Shown: positions 28,106 to 36,867, counted from the first letter of the stretch. The stretch: DNA of 64,000 nt from Pseudomonas fragi (GCF_025426255.1 NZ_CP104861.1:992001-1056000), one strand, 5' to 3'. Notes: a model not told the origin generated them from the sequence alone. Program-made: numbers and translations.

Positions 28106-28131
28106 TCGCATAGCAGTGAAGATACAAATCT

Positions 28132-28170
28132 GTAGCCGCTGGCGCAGTCGGTGCCAGCGGCTACTTTTTT
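28132..28170 (+). terminator. Intrinsic terminator of the Tc genes
   Basis: GTAGCCGCTGGC (28132-28143) and GCCAGCGGCTAC (28153-28164) form a perfect 12-base stem with a 9-base loop, followed by six T residues. The stem resembles the family-1 REP sequence, apparently recruited as a terminator. Confidence 0.85.
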
Positions 28171-28175
28171 GGACG

Positions 28176-29567
28176 TTACCTGACGATTTTATCGACATGG
28201 ATATCGAGTTTTTTCAGGCGATACCAGAAGCTGCGCTCTGAAATACCGATCAACTGCGCAGCAGCAGCCTGCACGCCTTGGGCTTGCTGTAGTGCGGCAA
28301 GGATGTAGGTTTTCTCGACTTCAGCGAGGGCTGCTTCCAGATCGGGCGGTACGCTCGGCCCTGGCGTGAGCAGCGCGTTGCTTTGGCCGGGTTGGGCACT
28401 GAACAGGTAGGGCGGCAGGTCGCTGTCCTGGATGGTGTTGCTGCTGGCCACGATGGTGGCGCGTTCGACGCAGTTCTGCAGCTCGCGAATGTTGCCCGGC
28501 CAGCCGTACTCGGCCATTGCCTGCAAGGCGCTGGGGCTGAAGCCGGTTATCCGTTTACCTGCCGTGGCACCCAGAATATGGGCAAAGTGCCGTGCCAGCG
28601 GGGTGATGTCTTCCACGCGTTCGCGCAAGGCGGGCAGCGGGATCGGAAACACATTCAGGCGGTAGTACAAGTCTTCGCGAAACTCTTTGTTGGCCACGGC
28701 CTCCAGCAAGTTCTTGTTGGTGGCCGCAATCACCCGCACATCGACCTTGCGCTCTCGCGGATCACCTACCGGTTCAATCACCCGCTCTTGCAAGGCCCGC
28801 AAGATCTTGGCTTGCAACGCCAAGGGCATATCGCCCACTTCATCGAGAAACAACGTGCCTTTGTCTGCCTGCATAAAGCGTCCGACGCGATCCGCCACGG
28901 CACCGGTAAACGCACCTTTGCGGTGGCCGAACATCTCGCTTTCAAGCAGCCCTTCAGGAATGGCCGCACAGTTGACCGCGACAAAAGGTTTGTCTGCGCG
29001 GCTACCGTGTTTATGAATGGCGCGGGCGACCATCTCTTTGCCAGTGCCGCTTTCGCCGGTCAGCAGGATGGTGGCGTTGCTGTCCCGAACCGAGTCGATG
29101 GCCTGCAGCACCCGACGAAAACTGGGGCTGTCGCCAATCAGGCTGTCGATGTGCTGGTGCTCGTCCAGTTCGGCGCGCATGCGGGCGTTGTCGCGCAGGA
29201 TGTCGCGAAATTGCAGGGCCTTACTGACCGTAATATCCAGTTCGTCGATATCAAAGGGTTTGGCGATGTAGTCGTAGGCGCCGTTACGCATGGACTGTAC
29301 GGCGTTTTTCACCGTGCTGTAGGCGGTCATTACGATTACTGGCAGATGCGGGTAGTGCAGTTTGACCTCGGCCAGTAACTGCGGCCCGTCCATACCGGGC
29401 ATGCGCCAGTCGCTGATCACCAGGTCGATGTCTTCCTGTTCCAGAATCGCCAGCGCCTGCAGGCCGTTGCCTGCAGTGAAGACCTGTATTTGGTTTTGAC
29501 TCAGTGCCGAGCTGAGCAGGTCGCAGAGTTTGGGTTCGTCATCGACCACCAGCACGTTATGACTCAT
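28176..29567 (-). CDS. Sigma-54-dependent response regulator (NtrC family)
   Basis: A 463-residue activator: receiver domain with phosphoacceptor Asp53 (LVISDWRMPG), AAA+ domain with Walker A GESGTGKE and an intact sigma-54-contact loop GAFTGA (GHRKGAFTGAVADRVG), arm GTLFLDEVGDMPL, and a Fis-type HTH at the C-terminus (GVQAAAAQLIGISERSFWYR). It overlaps the upstream sensor kinase gene by 4 bases (ATGA), forming a two-component pair. It is the last gene of a six-gene operon whose first gene is preceded by a sigma-54 promoter candidate at 35460-35475, so it may activate its own operon. Inducing signal and regulon are unknown. Confidence 0.92.
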   Translation of the reverse strand: MSHNVLVVDDEPKLCDLLSSALSQNQIQVFTAGNGLQALAILEQEDIDLVISDWRMPGMDGPQLLAEVKLHYPHLPVIVMTAYSTVKNAVQSMRNGAYDYIAKPFDIDELDITVSKALQFRDILRDNARMRAELDEHQHIDSLIGDSPSFRRVLQAIDSVRDSNATILLTGESGTGKEMVARAIHKHGSRADKPFVAVNCAAIPEGLLESEMFGHRKGAFTGAVADRVGRFMQADKGTLFLDEVGDMPLALQAKILRALQERVIEPVGDPRERKVDVRVIAATNKNLLEAVANKEFREDLYYRLNVFPIPLPALRERVEDITPLARHFAHILGATAGKRITGFSPSALQAMAEYGWPGNIRELQNCVERATIVASSNTIQDSDLPPYLFSAQPGQSNALLTPGPSVPPDLEAALAEVEKTYILAALQQAQGVQAAAAQLIGISERSFWYRLKKLDIHVDKIVR

Positions 29568-31324
29568 GTCTCATCCCCTCCGTGGGCCGGAATGTACAGA
29601 TTGAAAGTGGCACCGGCGTCTTTTTCGCTGATGCATTCGATGCGTCCATCGTGGCTGTCCATGATCGAAAAGACCTTGGCCAGACCCAAACCGGTGCCTG
29701 AGGCTTTGGTCGTCACAAAGGGCGTGAAAATACGTTCGAGCATGTCGGATGCTATCCCTTCGCCAGTGTCGGCAATACCAATCACGGTGTACTCGTTTTC
29801 GCGGGCAATGCGCACGGTCAGGCAGCCCCCTGTGGGCATGGCATCTATGGCGTTGATGATCAGGTTCAAGCACGCCTGTTTCAATTGCCCGGCATCGGCA
29901 TACAGGGTTGCGTCTGGCGCCTGATCGTCGATGCGGGTATCAATGTTGTGGCTTTCCAGTTCCGGCTTGCAGAAACCCAGAATCTCTTCAACCAAAGGCC
30001 GCGCAGCCTGTTGTGCGCGGACGGGGGCGCTGGGTTTGGCGAAGTCGAGAAATTCGGTGATCAGGTCATTGATCCGGGTGACTTCGCTGACCACGTATTC
30101 CAGATGGCGCTTGTCGGTCTCGCCCAGGTCGGCGCGGCGGTGCAGCAGTTGGGTCGCGGTCTTGATAATGCCCAGCGGATTGCGAATTTCGTGCGCCAGG
30201 CCCATGGCCACTTCGCCCAGGGCATGCAGGCGGTCGCGACGGCGCAGTTGGGCTTCGAGATGGTGCAGTTGGCCCAGGCGGGCCGCCATGTGGTTGAAGG
30301 TGCTGCTCAGCTCGGCCAGTTCATCGTTACCCGATACGGCCACGCGCTGGTTGTAATCCCCGGCAGTCACGGCCCGTACACCCGCCGACAGGCCGCGCAG
30401 CGGGCGGGTAAGGCGCTCGGACACCAGCCAGCCTACGGTCAGCGATAGCAGCGAACCCAGCAGAAAAATCAGCGCGAACAGGTTGGTCTGGTTGAACAGC
30501 CCCACTAGGCTGGTATGACGCAGCAGACCGCTGTAGATCACGCCTTGCAGCTCACCGGTGTCGTTGAGAATCGGCCAGTACAAGCCGCTGTAACGGCTGG
30601 TGAATTGCTCGCTGGGTAATTTTGTTTCGCGCAAGGTCTGTTCAATGGCACGCGAGACGGTGGGCTGGCGGTCTTCAAAGCGTTGGCTGGAGAAGATTTC
30701 GGCGAACCCGACGGTGTTGTGCAGGTACAGGCGCAGATCAAGGGAATGCACCTCGGCGACGCTGGTCAGAAAGCTGCTGTCCAAGTAGGTGGCCACCAGC
30801 AATTGGTAGTCGACGCCGTCCTGGCTGGTAGGAAAAGTCGAAACTACGGTGCCGGTGGGTACTTGGCCTACGTTGATGGTTTGCAAAACCGCATTCGGCT
30901 CCAGACTGATCTGGCTGACGATGCTATCGCTGGCGGTGCTGAACACCACTTTATGGTCGCTGTCGCGAATCAACGCCACCACATCGATGCCCATCGCATC
31001 GGCGATGTCGGCAGTCAGTCGGTCATGGCGGATTGCTTTATTGGACGTTGGCGGATGGGTGTATTGCAAAAACAGCTTGGCGACCCTGGCATTGTCCGCA
31101 AGGATTTCGCTGATCTCGTCCTTGACGATCTTGGTCGACTCCTGCAACCAGACCCGCACGTTGCTATCGAAAATTTGCGACAGGGTAGTCGCGGCCAGTT
31201 CGGCGGCAATCATGGTCGGAATCACGCTGACCAGCCAAAAGGCCAGCACCAGCTTGCGCTGCACCGTCCAGCGCGACACTTTGAAGGGTTGAGGCTGGTT
31301 CGATTTGGCAGGCGTGCTGGGCAT
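29564..31324 (-). CDS. Membrane sensor histidine kinase
   Basis: A 586-residue kinase. An N-terminal transmembrane helix (about residues 27-47) is followed by an extracytoplasmic sensor domain of about 230 residues and a second helix near 285-305 (LFALIFLLGSLLSLTVGWLV). HAMP comes next, then the HisKA domain with phospho-acceptor His378 (GLAHEIRNPLGIIKTATQLL). The C-terminal ATPase domain has N, G1 and G2 boxes (NLIINAIDAMPTGG, DTGEGIASDMLE, GTGLGLAKVFSIMD). Its stop overlaps the start of the sigma-54 activator gene and its ATG shares one base with the stop of the upstream GNAT gene, so it is translationally coupled on both sides. The ligand is unknown; co-expression with metabolic enzymes suggests it monitors their substrate or product. 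Confidence 0.92.
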   Translation of the reverse strand: MPSTPAKSNQPQPFKVSRWTVQRKLVLAFWLVSVIPTMIAAELAATTLSQIFDSNVRVWLQESTKIVKDEISEILADNARVAKLFLQYTHPPTSNKAIRHDRLTADIADAMGIDVVALIRDSDHKVVFSTASDSIVSQISLEPNAVLQTINVGQVPTGTVVSTFPTSQDGVDYQLLVATYLDSSFLTSVAEVHSLDLRLYLHNTVGFAEIFSSQRFEDRQPTVSRAIEQTLRETKLPSEQFTSRYSGLYWPILNDTGELQGVIYSGLLRHTSLVGLFNQTNLFALIFLLGSLLSLTVGWLVSERLTRPLRGLSAGVRAVTAGDYNQRVAVSGNDELAELSSTFNHMAARLGQLHHLEAQLRRRDRLHALGEVAMGLAHEIRNPLGIIKTATQLLHRRADLGETDKRHLEYVVSEVTRINDLITEFLDFAKPSAPVRAQQAARPLVEEILGFCKPELESHNIDTRIDDQAPDATLYADAGQLKQACLNLIINAIDAMPTGGCLTVRIARENEYTVIGIADTGEGIASDMLERIFTPFVTTKASGTGLGLAKVFSIMDSHDGRIECISEKDAGATFNLYIPAHGGDET

Positions 31325-32448
31325 TAATACTCGCTTATCGCAGCCGCCAGGGCAGGGTCATGGCGGTCAGGGCGGATGAACAGTTTGACCATTTTGAGTA
31401 CGTTGTTCAGCAGCCAGTTACGGTGGCGGAAAAACAGCATATTACTTTGAAAGGTACAGCCCAGACGAATCTTGCTGGCGTAGCCAGCCTGGCCGCATTC
31501 GTACAGTGCGATCTTGTGTCGAATGCAGTAATCGACGTTTACCAGCCAGCTTCTGAAGTACAGATTGTAGTCGCGGGTCAGCTCAAGGTCGTGGCCGAAA
31601 AACTTGTCGATCAGCCTGTTTTCGTCAATCAGTACCAGATTGAACGCCACCAGTTGCTCGTCGACCCAATACAGTACGCACAATGCCCGATCGCCGAGCT
31701 GTTGGAGAATACCCGTGAAATATGTCGGTGGTAAGCGCTCCAGTTGCAGATCACTGCGTTCCAGGCTGGCCTCGTACAAACGCATGACTTCGGGCAAAAC
31801 GTCATCGATGGCGCTGCGCCATTCCACCCGTGGCCCTGGAGCGCGCAGCTTGCGGCGCATGTCTTTACGGGTGGACTTGCCCAGTGAGCCCAGATAACCC
31901 TCTACCGAGCCAAAGGGCACCGCCAGCATCGCGCTGGGCAGGCCGGGCATCGACTGAAAACCTGCAGTCTTGCAACTGTGTGCCCAGTCTTCGTCATGGC
32001 GAGGTACGTCCTTGACGGCGATCAGACCGATGCCCAGCCGAGCGGCGTCCTTCTGGGCCAGTGCCAGCAGTCGGGCGAGCAAGGCAGGGCGCAGCGCCCC
32101 CGGAATATGGCTGGCCATACCCGCGCTGCACTGTTCGGTCACCGGCGAGCCGATGGCGTACAGCTGCAGTTGCACCAGCCCCGGCAGCACCCGGTTGAGT
32201 GTTTCGGTGAAACGTTTACTGAGCCCTTGAACCGTGGTGTCGAGGCGATAGCAGGTCGTAAATGCAGTCGCCACGGCGATCAGGGTCTGGTCTTGGAATA
32301 GCGTCAGGTAACGCCATTCGAAGCCCTCGATGCTGGCCTCTTCAACCGCCACAATGTAGTCCCAATCCTCAAGGGCACCCGGAAAACAGTCATTCCAGGC
32401 CGCGCGGTCGATCGCCTGGATGGATGAAAAGGCTTGGGCAGTAATCAT
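31324..32448 (-). CDS. GNAT/FemAB-like acyltransferase (Acetyltransf_6 type)
   Basis: A 374-residue soluble protein without signal peptide. The central segment SLGKSTRKDMRRKLRAPGPR is the characteristic basic stretch of the FemAB-like double-GNAT fold (Acetyltransf_6). It is followed by YEASLERSDLQLERLPPTYF and the acceptor-side pattern VAFNLVLIDENRLIDKFFGHD. Members transfer acyl or aminoacyl groups to amines, but individual substrates differ widely. It is the fourth gene of the operon, 15 bases after the hydrolase gene and overlapping the sensor kinase start by one base. Family assignment is moderate; reaction unknown. Confidence 0.7.
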   Translation of the reverse strand: MITAQAFSSIQAIDRAAWNDCFPGALEDWDYIVAVEEASIEGFEWRYLTLFQDQTLIAVATAFTTCYRLDTTVQGLSKRFTETLNRVLPGLVQLQLYAIGSPVTEQCSAGMASHIPGALRPALLARLLALAQKDAARLGIGLIAVKDVPRHDEDWAHSCKTAGFQSMPGLPSAMLAVPFGSVEGYLGSLGKSTRKDMRRKLRAPGPRVEWRSAIDDVLPEVMRLYEASLERSDLQLERLPPTYFTGILQQLGDRALCVLYWVDEQLVAFNLVLIDENRLIDKFFGHDLELTRDYNLYFRSWLVNVDYCIRHKIALYECGQAGYASKIRLGCTFQSNMLFFRHRNWLLNNVLKMVKLFIRPDRHDPALAAAISEY

Positions 32449-32463
32449 GAGACATCCTTTGGC

Positions 32464-33330
32464 TCAGGCCCGCTGTAAATGCTCTACAGGAGCCAGCGCA
32501 GCGATGCTGTTTTTCTTGATGAACGCGTCACTCAGTTCGATCACCCGGCGGTATTGCAGGTCGACAGTGATCATGTGATAGCAGTTGTCGAGCAGCACTT
32601 TGGTCACCTGCCCGCCCAGATGGCGCTCGACATAATCGGCGTTCCAGCGGCTGGTGATGTCGTCTTCGATGGAATGCACTACCAGCGCCTTGGTGGTGAT
32701 CGACGGCATGCGTTGTTTCACCACGGCATTCATCCGGTGCAATTCGCGCACGGTGACGCCTTCCATCGTCAACAGTCCGGCATTACTGCTTTCGCCGGCT
32801 TTCATCTGACGCTCGACGATGGCGCGCAAACGCTCGTTTTTGATCCCGTAAGGCGGTTTTTCTTCAAAGCTGCACAGGCGTACGCCAAAGGGGATTTTCA
32901 TCAGCAATGGGGTCAAAAAGGCCAGCTTGTTAATACTCCAGCCGTCGTAACGCAGGGTGGTGGAGTACATCAACAAACCGGCGATTTGGTCCGGGTGTTC
33001 GGAGGCGAGGTACATCGACATCACCGCCCCCATCGATAAACCGCCGACGAAAATCTGTTGGTGGCGCTGGCGGATGCCGACGAAGGTTTTGCGTACACCT
33101 TCGTACCAGTCCAGCCAGCCAGTGGCTTGCAGGTCGCTGTTGTCACCGCAGTGCCCGGCCAGGGTGGGCACGTACACCGTGCACGTCCCATCCTTGGCCA
33201 GGCCCTGGGCCACCCGACGCAACTCCGTCGGGGTGCCGGTGAGGCCGTGGATCAACAACACCGCGACCTCACCTGTGCCGAGAACGAAACCGGCGTCGCC
33301 TTCGCCCAGATCGATCTCTGGCGCGTTCAC
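32464..33330 (-). CDS. Alpha/beta hydrolase (carboxylesterase/lipase-like)
   Basis: A 288-residue alpha/beta-fold hydrolase. The oxyanion-hole strand VAVLLIHGLTGTP (residues 23-35) and the nucleophile elbow G-L-S99-M-G (FVGGLSMGAVMSMYL) resemble Est30-type carboxylesterases and monoacylglycerol lipases. The catalytic Asp (IEDDITS) and His (NCYHMITVD) candidates lie in the expected C-terminal positions. There is no signal peptide, so it is cytoplasmic. It overlaps the aminotransferase gene by 4 bases. Possible role: hydrolysis of an ester, thioester or amide intermediate in the operon's pathway. Confidence 0.85.
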   Translation of the reverse strand: MNAPEIDLGEGDAGFVLGTGEVAVLLIHGLTGTPTELRRVAQGLAKDGTCTVYVPTLAGHCGDNSDLQATGWLDWYEGVRKTFVGIRQRHQQIFVGGLSMGAVMSMYLASEHPDQIAGLLMYSTTLRYDGWSINKLAFLTPLLMKIPFGVRLCSFEEKPPYGIKNERLRAIVERQMKAGESSNAGLLTMEGVTVRELHRMNAVVKQRMPSITTKALVVHSIEDDITSRWNADYVERHLGGQVTKVLLDNCYHMITVDLQYRRVIELSDAFIKKNSIAALAPVEHLQRA

Positions 33331-34721
33331 CGTTTCATGGCTCGGGCCAGCAGGCGGTCGAGCAGGGCGATACCCAGGTCGATTTCGGCGTAGCTGATTT
33401 CCAGCGACGGGGCCAGGGTGATCACGTTTTTGTAGTAGCCGCCCACGTCCAGAATCAGCCCCAGACGCTTGCCGTCGATTTCGATGTCGCCCTTCATGCC
33501 TTCTTCAACTATGAAGTCCAGGGTTGCCTTGTCCGGAGTGAAACCGTCCGGGCCGCAGATTTCGCAGCGCAGTGCCAGGCCCAGGCCGTCGACGTCGCCG
33601 ATGATCGGGTAACGTTTTTGCAGGTCCTGCAGGCCGTCCAGGAAGTACTTGCCCTTGGCCATGACCATCGCGCCATAGTCGACTTCGCTGGTCATCTTGA
33701 ACATCTCCAGACCTACCGCCGTGCCCAGCGGGTTGGAGGCGAAGGTGGAGTGAGTCGAGCCCGGAGGGAAGACTTTCGGGTTGATCAGCTCTTCACGGGC
33801 CCAGATGCCACCCAGCGGGTTGAGGCCGTTGGTCAGAGCCTTGCCGAACACGATTACATCGGGTTTGACGTCGAAGTGTTCAATCGACCACAGCTTGCCG
33901 GTGCGCCAGAAGCCCATCTGGATTTCGTCGACCACCATCAGGATGCCGTGTTGATCCAGTACTTGCTTGAGCTCACTGTAGAAGTTCATCGGTGGAATTA
34001 CATAACCACCGGTGCCCTGGATCGGCTCGACGTAAAACGCTGCGTATTCGCACTGATTGGTTTTTGGGTCCCAAACGCCGTTGTATTCGGTCTCGAACAA
34101 ACGAGCAAATTGCTGCACGCAGTGGCTGCCGTACTCTTCCTTGGTCATACCTTTAGGGCCGCGGAAGTGATACGGAAACGGGATGAAGTTGGCGCGCTCG
34201 CCAAAGTGACCATAGCGACGGCGGTAGCGGAAGCTGGAGGTGATCGACGAGGCGCCAAGGGTGCGGCCGTGGTAGCCACCTTCGAACGCAAACATCAGGC
34301 TTTTGCCGTTGCTGGCGTTACGCACCACTTTCAACGAGTCTTCGATGGACTGTGAACCGCCGACGTTGAAGTGCACGCGACCGTCGAGGCCGAACTTGTT
34401 TTTGGCATCCACCGCGATGCGTTCCGACAGTTCGATCTTGCCTTTGTGCAGGTATTGGCTGGCGATCTGCGGCAGGGTGTCGATCTGTTGCTTGAGCGCG
34501 TTGTTCAGGCGTGGGTTGGAGTAACCGAAGTTGACGGCCGAGTACCACATTTGCAGGTCGAGATAGGCCTGGTCTTCAGTGTCCCAGACGTAGGAGCCCT
34601 CACAACGGCTGAAAATACGCGGTGGTTCGATGTAGTGAACGGTGTCGCCGTACGAGCAGTACTTGGCTTCTTTATCCAGAAGAATCTGGTCTTCAGGCGT
34701 AGCGATTCGGATATCAGACAT
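33327..34721 (-). CDS. Class III PLP-dependent aminotransferase
   Basis: A 464-residue aminotransferase of the 4-aminobutyrate/ornithine (class III) type. PLP-binding features include GGSQSIEDSLKV (phosphate contact), EGGYHGRTLGASSITS, Asp265 in VVDEIQMGFWRTG and the Schiff-base Lys294 in IVFGKALTNGLNPLGG. The open frame runs to 34925, but the first 68 residues are low-quality out-of-frame translation of the upstream gene. The ATG at 34721 (SDIRIATPEDQILLDKEAKY) begins the conserved protein and overlaps the HAD gene by 8 bases. It is distinct from GabT, ArgD and SpuC by context. Amino donor and acceptor are unknown. Confidence 0.88.
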   Translation of the reverse strand: MSDIRIATPEDQILLDKEAKYCSYGDTVHYIEPPRIFSRCEGSYVWDTEDQAYLDLQMWYSAVNFGYSNPRLNNALKQQIDTLPQIASQYLHKGKIELSERIAVDAKNKFGLDGRVHFNVGGSQSIEDSLKVVRNASNGKSLMFAFEGGYHGRTLGASSITSSFRYRRRYGHFGERANFIPFPYHFRGPKGMTKEEYGSHCVQQFARLFETEYNGVWDPKTNQCEYAAFYVEPIQGTGGYVIPPMNFYSELKQVLDQHGILMVVDEIQMGFWRTGKLWSIEHFDVKPDVIVFGKALTNGLNPLGGIWAREELINPKVFPPGSTHSTFASNPLGTAVGLEMFKMTSEVDYGAMVMAKGKYFLDGLQDLQKRYPIIGDVDGLGLALRCEICGPDGFTPDKATLDFIVEEGMKGDIEIDGKRLGLILDVGGYYKNVITLAPSLEISYAEIDLGIALLDRLLARAMKR

Positions 34722-35409
34722 GATTGAAGAGTTCCTGCTGTTCACGAGAGTAATGGGGGGCGTTAGCGGCGTTGCTCGGCAATTTGGCGAGCAGGGCCGG
34801 CAGTTCGGCGAAAGAGTCGAAGCGGGCGTAGGGGATGCCGTTGCGTTCGCAATGTTCGGCCAGGCTGTCTTTGGCGAACACAAAATCGGCGCTGGAGGCC
34901 ACGCACATGTCGGAGCGGCCATCACCGATCACCAGCACGCGCTTGCCGCTGGGAGTGGATTTACATTTGCAGTTGCCCGCGGCCGCACGGCAGGCGTCGC
35001 TGGAGTACGGGAAGTCGATGCGCCAGCTGTTCTGGTCGACCTGGCGCAGGCGGTTGGCAAGAATCGGCAACAGGCTCACGTAGTTGCGGGCCAGGATACG
35101 GGCGATGCCTTGTTCGATGCCGTCGCTGACCACTTCAAGAGTGGCGCCGAGGCCGATGACGTGGTCCACGAAATCGGGAAAGTCCGGGTCAATCTCAACC
35201 GTGTCGAAATAGGCCAGCAGTTCGGCTGGCGAGGCTTTGACCAGCGACAGCTGGCGGCTCAGGCATTCACGCGAACCAATCTCACCTTGCAACCATTGAT
35301 CTTCGATCGCTTCCCAGCTGGGGTCGGCGAAGCGTTGAAGAATGTTGTCGATGACGTCGGTGCGGGTAATGGTCCCGTCGAAATCACACACAATATGCCA
35401 TTGCATCAT
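34714..35409 (-). CDS. HAD-IB phosphatase, MtnX-like
   Basis: A 231-residue HAD-superfamily phosphatase. Motif I is D9-F-D11-G-T near the N-terminus (IVCDFDGTITRTD), motif II is EVVSDG, and motif III/IV is VIGDGRSDMCVA. The family includes MtnX (methionine salvage phosphatase) and phosphoserine phosphatases. A Cys-rich bit (CRAAAGNCKCK) occurs in the middle. The frame opens at 35415, but AGGA stands 8 bases before the ATG at 35409, which is preferred. No other methionine-salvage genes are near, so MtnX activity itself is doubtful. It is the first gene of a six-gene operon read from a sigma-54-type promoter about 40 bases upstream. Confidence 0.82.
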   Translation of the reverse strand: MMQWHIVCDFDGTITRTDVIDNILQRFADPSWEAIEDQWLQGEIGSRECLSRQLSLVKASPAELLAYFDTVEIDPDFPDFVDHVIGLGATLEVVSDGIEQGIARILARNYVSLLPILANRLRQVDQNSWRIDFPYSSDACRAAAGNCKCKSTPSGKRVLVIGDGRSDMCVASSADFVFAKDSLAEHCERNGIPYARFDSFAELPALLAKLPSNAANAPHYSREQQELFNHV

Positions 35410-35459
35410 CTGCATTGTCCTGTTGAGTAGGTGCGCTTTTTGCGCTTGCTACAGGACAT

Positions 35460-35475
35460 TGCATTGATTGTGCCA
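35460..35475 (-). promoter_or_regulatory. Sigma-54 promoter candidate of the six-gene operon
   Basis: Read on the minus strand, TGGCACAATCAATGCA fits the sigma-54 -24/-12 consensus TGGCACG-N4-TTGCW: the GG and GC dinucleotides have the obligatory 10-base spacing and only two consensus positions differ. A transcript would begin near 35450, about 40 bases before the HAD start codon. Confidence 0.7.
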
Positions 35476-35537
35476 ACCCGCGTAAGCCCAGCGGGCCGGT
35501 GCCCTTCGCAGATATGGCGGTGTGTTCAGGCTTTGCA

Positions 35538-35563
35538 GCTACAATTTTTGTAGCTTGCTACAA
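35538..35563. promoter_or_regulatory. Palindromic enhancer candidate (activator binding site)
   Basis: GCTACAA-TTT-TTGTAGC (35538-35554) is a perfect inverted repeat, and TGTAGC-TT-GCTACA (35550-35563) overlaps it. The same 7-mer thus occurs three times in alternating orientation. It lies 65-90 bases upstream of the sigma-54 promoter candidate, the normal distance for an NtrC-type activator. It could alternatively serve the divergent MipA-family gene. Confidence 0.55.
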
Positions 35564-35636
35564 ACAACATCAGTGCTTGCCTCTGCTGCTTGAAAAAGAG
35601 ATTGATGCGCGTATGAACTTTAATGGAACTTTTGTC

Positions 35637-36401
35637 ATGAAAACCTCCGGTTGTATTTTTTTGCTCCTCACTTTGCTAGGGGGTACTGCTGACGCGTACG
35701 CCGCAGACGGCCCGAGTGGAGAGGTGGGCGTGGGGGTTGGCTATCAGCCGTACGATCCGAGTGCCAGTCGCTATGAGACGGTGCCCTTGCCGTACTTTGA
35801 TCTGGACTGGGGGGATGTCAGCCTCAATACCGATGACGGCCTGACCTGGAGCGCATTCAATGTCGATGGCTGGAGCGCGGGTCCGTTTATCAACTATCTT
35901 TCGGGACGTGATGCCGATGGTTCGTTGCGCGGTTTACGCGATGTGTCTGATATGGCTGAGCTTGGCGGCTTTGTGCAGTACAGCCCGGCCGAGTTCTGGC
36001 GAGTGTATGCGCAGTTGGGGCAGGCAGTGGGTGGCGGGGGCGGTCAGGGCGGCGTGTTGGGGCAGGTCGGCGGTGAGCTGGGGTATCCGCTGGGGCTGGG
36101 AATTATTGGCAGCAGCCAGTTGGCGGCGCACTTTGCGGATGCTCGACAGATGTCGACGTTCTTTGGTGTGAGTGACAGCGAGGCTCAGGCCTCCGGTATT
36201 TCGTCCTACAAGGCCAGTGGTGGATTTCAGAGCGTGACCCTGACCCAGAATTTTGACTTCCCGCTGGCTGAGCACTGGTCGCTGGTGGCCAGCGCCAGCT
36301 GGACTCATCTGCTGGGCTCGGCGGCACACAGCAGCATCGTCAGGGAACAGGGCGATGTGAATCAGGGGTCGGTGCAGACGGCGATCAGCTATAAGTTCTG
36401 A
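35637..36401 (+). CDS. MipA/OmpV family outer membrane protein
   Basis: A 254-residue protein with a Sec signal peptide (KTSGCIFLLLTLLGGTADAYA, cleavage expected after AYA). The mature part has alternating beta-strand character and terminal Phe (QTAISYKF), as in outer-membrane barrels. The order GEVGVGVGYQPYDPSASRYE followed by VPLPYFDLDWGDVSL identifies the MipA/OmpV family, which includes MltA-interacting proteins and outer membrane proteins of unclear transport role. Upstream in-frame ATGs exist at 35613 and further 5'; 35637 is chosen because it gives a clean signal peptide. It is monocistronic and divergent from the six-gene sigma-54 operon. Confidence 0.83.
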   Translation: MKTSGCIFLLLTLLGGTADAYAADGPSGEVGVGVGYQPYDPSASRYETVPLPYFDLDWGDVSLNTDDGLTWSAFNVDGWSAGPFINYLSGRDADGSLRGLRDVSDMAELGGFVQYSPAEFWRVYAQLGQAVGGGGGQGGVLGQVGGELGYPLGLGIIGSSQLAAHFADARQMSTFFGVSDSEAQASGISSYKASGGFQSVTLTQNFDFPLAEHWSLVASASWTHLLGSAAHSSIVREQGDVNQGSVQTAISYKF

Positions 36402-36436
36402 CGTCTCCCAACCCCTGTAATGTATCGATGCAACTG

Positions 36437-36856
36437 TCAGTGTTCCGGCTCGCCGTCCGCCAGCACGGCAATCCCGGCAATAATCACCGCGACGCCGATC
36501 CAGTGCAACGTACTGATGTGTTCGCCCAAGCCTAGCCATGAGCCTAGTAAAACGCCGACAAACACCAGTGAACTCAAGGGGAATGCCAGCGACAGGCTGC
36601 TGCGGCGCAGGATCAGCATCCAGACGAAAAACGCGCCGATATAACAGGCAATCGCGATCCATACCCCGGGGTTGAGCATCACTGCGTGGAGCCATTGCAG
36701 AGTGAAGTCCATCTGTCCCAATTGATCACCACCGACTTTGGTGGCTATTTGCCCTGAGCTTTCGAGGGCGATCAACAATGCCCACAGCACAATCGTACCC
36801 AGGCGGCCATGCAGCCAGCCGTGGTCTGCCAGTTTCAGCGTGTCAGTATTTTCCAT
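36437..36856 (-). CDS. Half-size EamA/DMT transporter (second of pair)
   Basis: A 139-residue inner-membrane protein with four hydrophobic segments and a C-terminal EamA repeat unit (SLAFPLSSLVFVGVLLGSWL, GLGEHISTLHWIGVAVIIAG). It is half the length of ordinary ten-helix DMT transporters and similar in size to ArnE/ArnF-type proteins, which work as pairs. The adjacent upstream gene (11 bases away) encodes a second such protein, so the two probably form a heterodimeric exporter or flippase. It is the last gene of a three-gene operon starting with an arginase-fold protein. Confidence 0.78.
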   Translation of the reverse strand: MENTDTLKLADHGWLHGRLGTIVLWALLIALESSGQIATKVGGDQLGQMDFTLQWLHAVMLNPGVWIAIACYIGAFFVWMLILRRSSLSLAFPLSSLVFVGVLLGSWLGLGEHISTLHWIGVAVIIAGIAVLADGEPEH

Positions 36857-36867
36857 TGCTCAACTCC

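Noticed and set aside
28383..29378. 331-codon + strand reading frame
   Set aside because: It is entirely antisense to the sigma-54 regulator whose domains are intact; no domain or ribosome-binding site supports the opposite strand.
34722..34925. 68-residue extension of the aminotransferase
   Set aside because: Overlaps the HAD phosphatase gene and is Pro/Ala/Cys-rich shadow sequence; the conserved protein starts at 34721.
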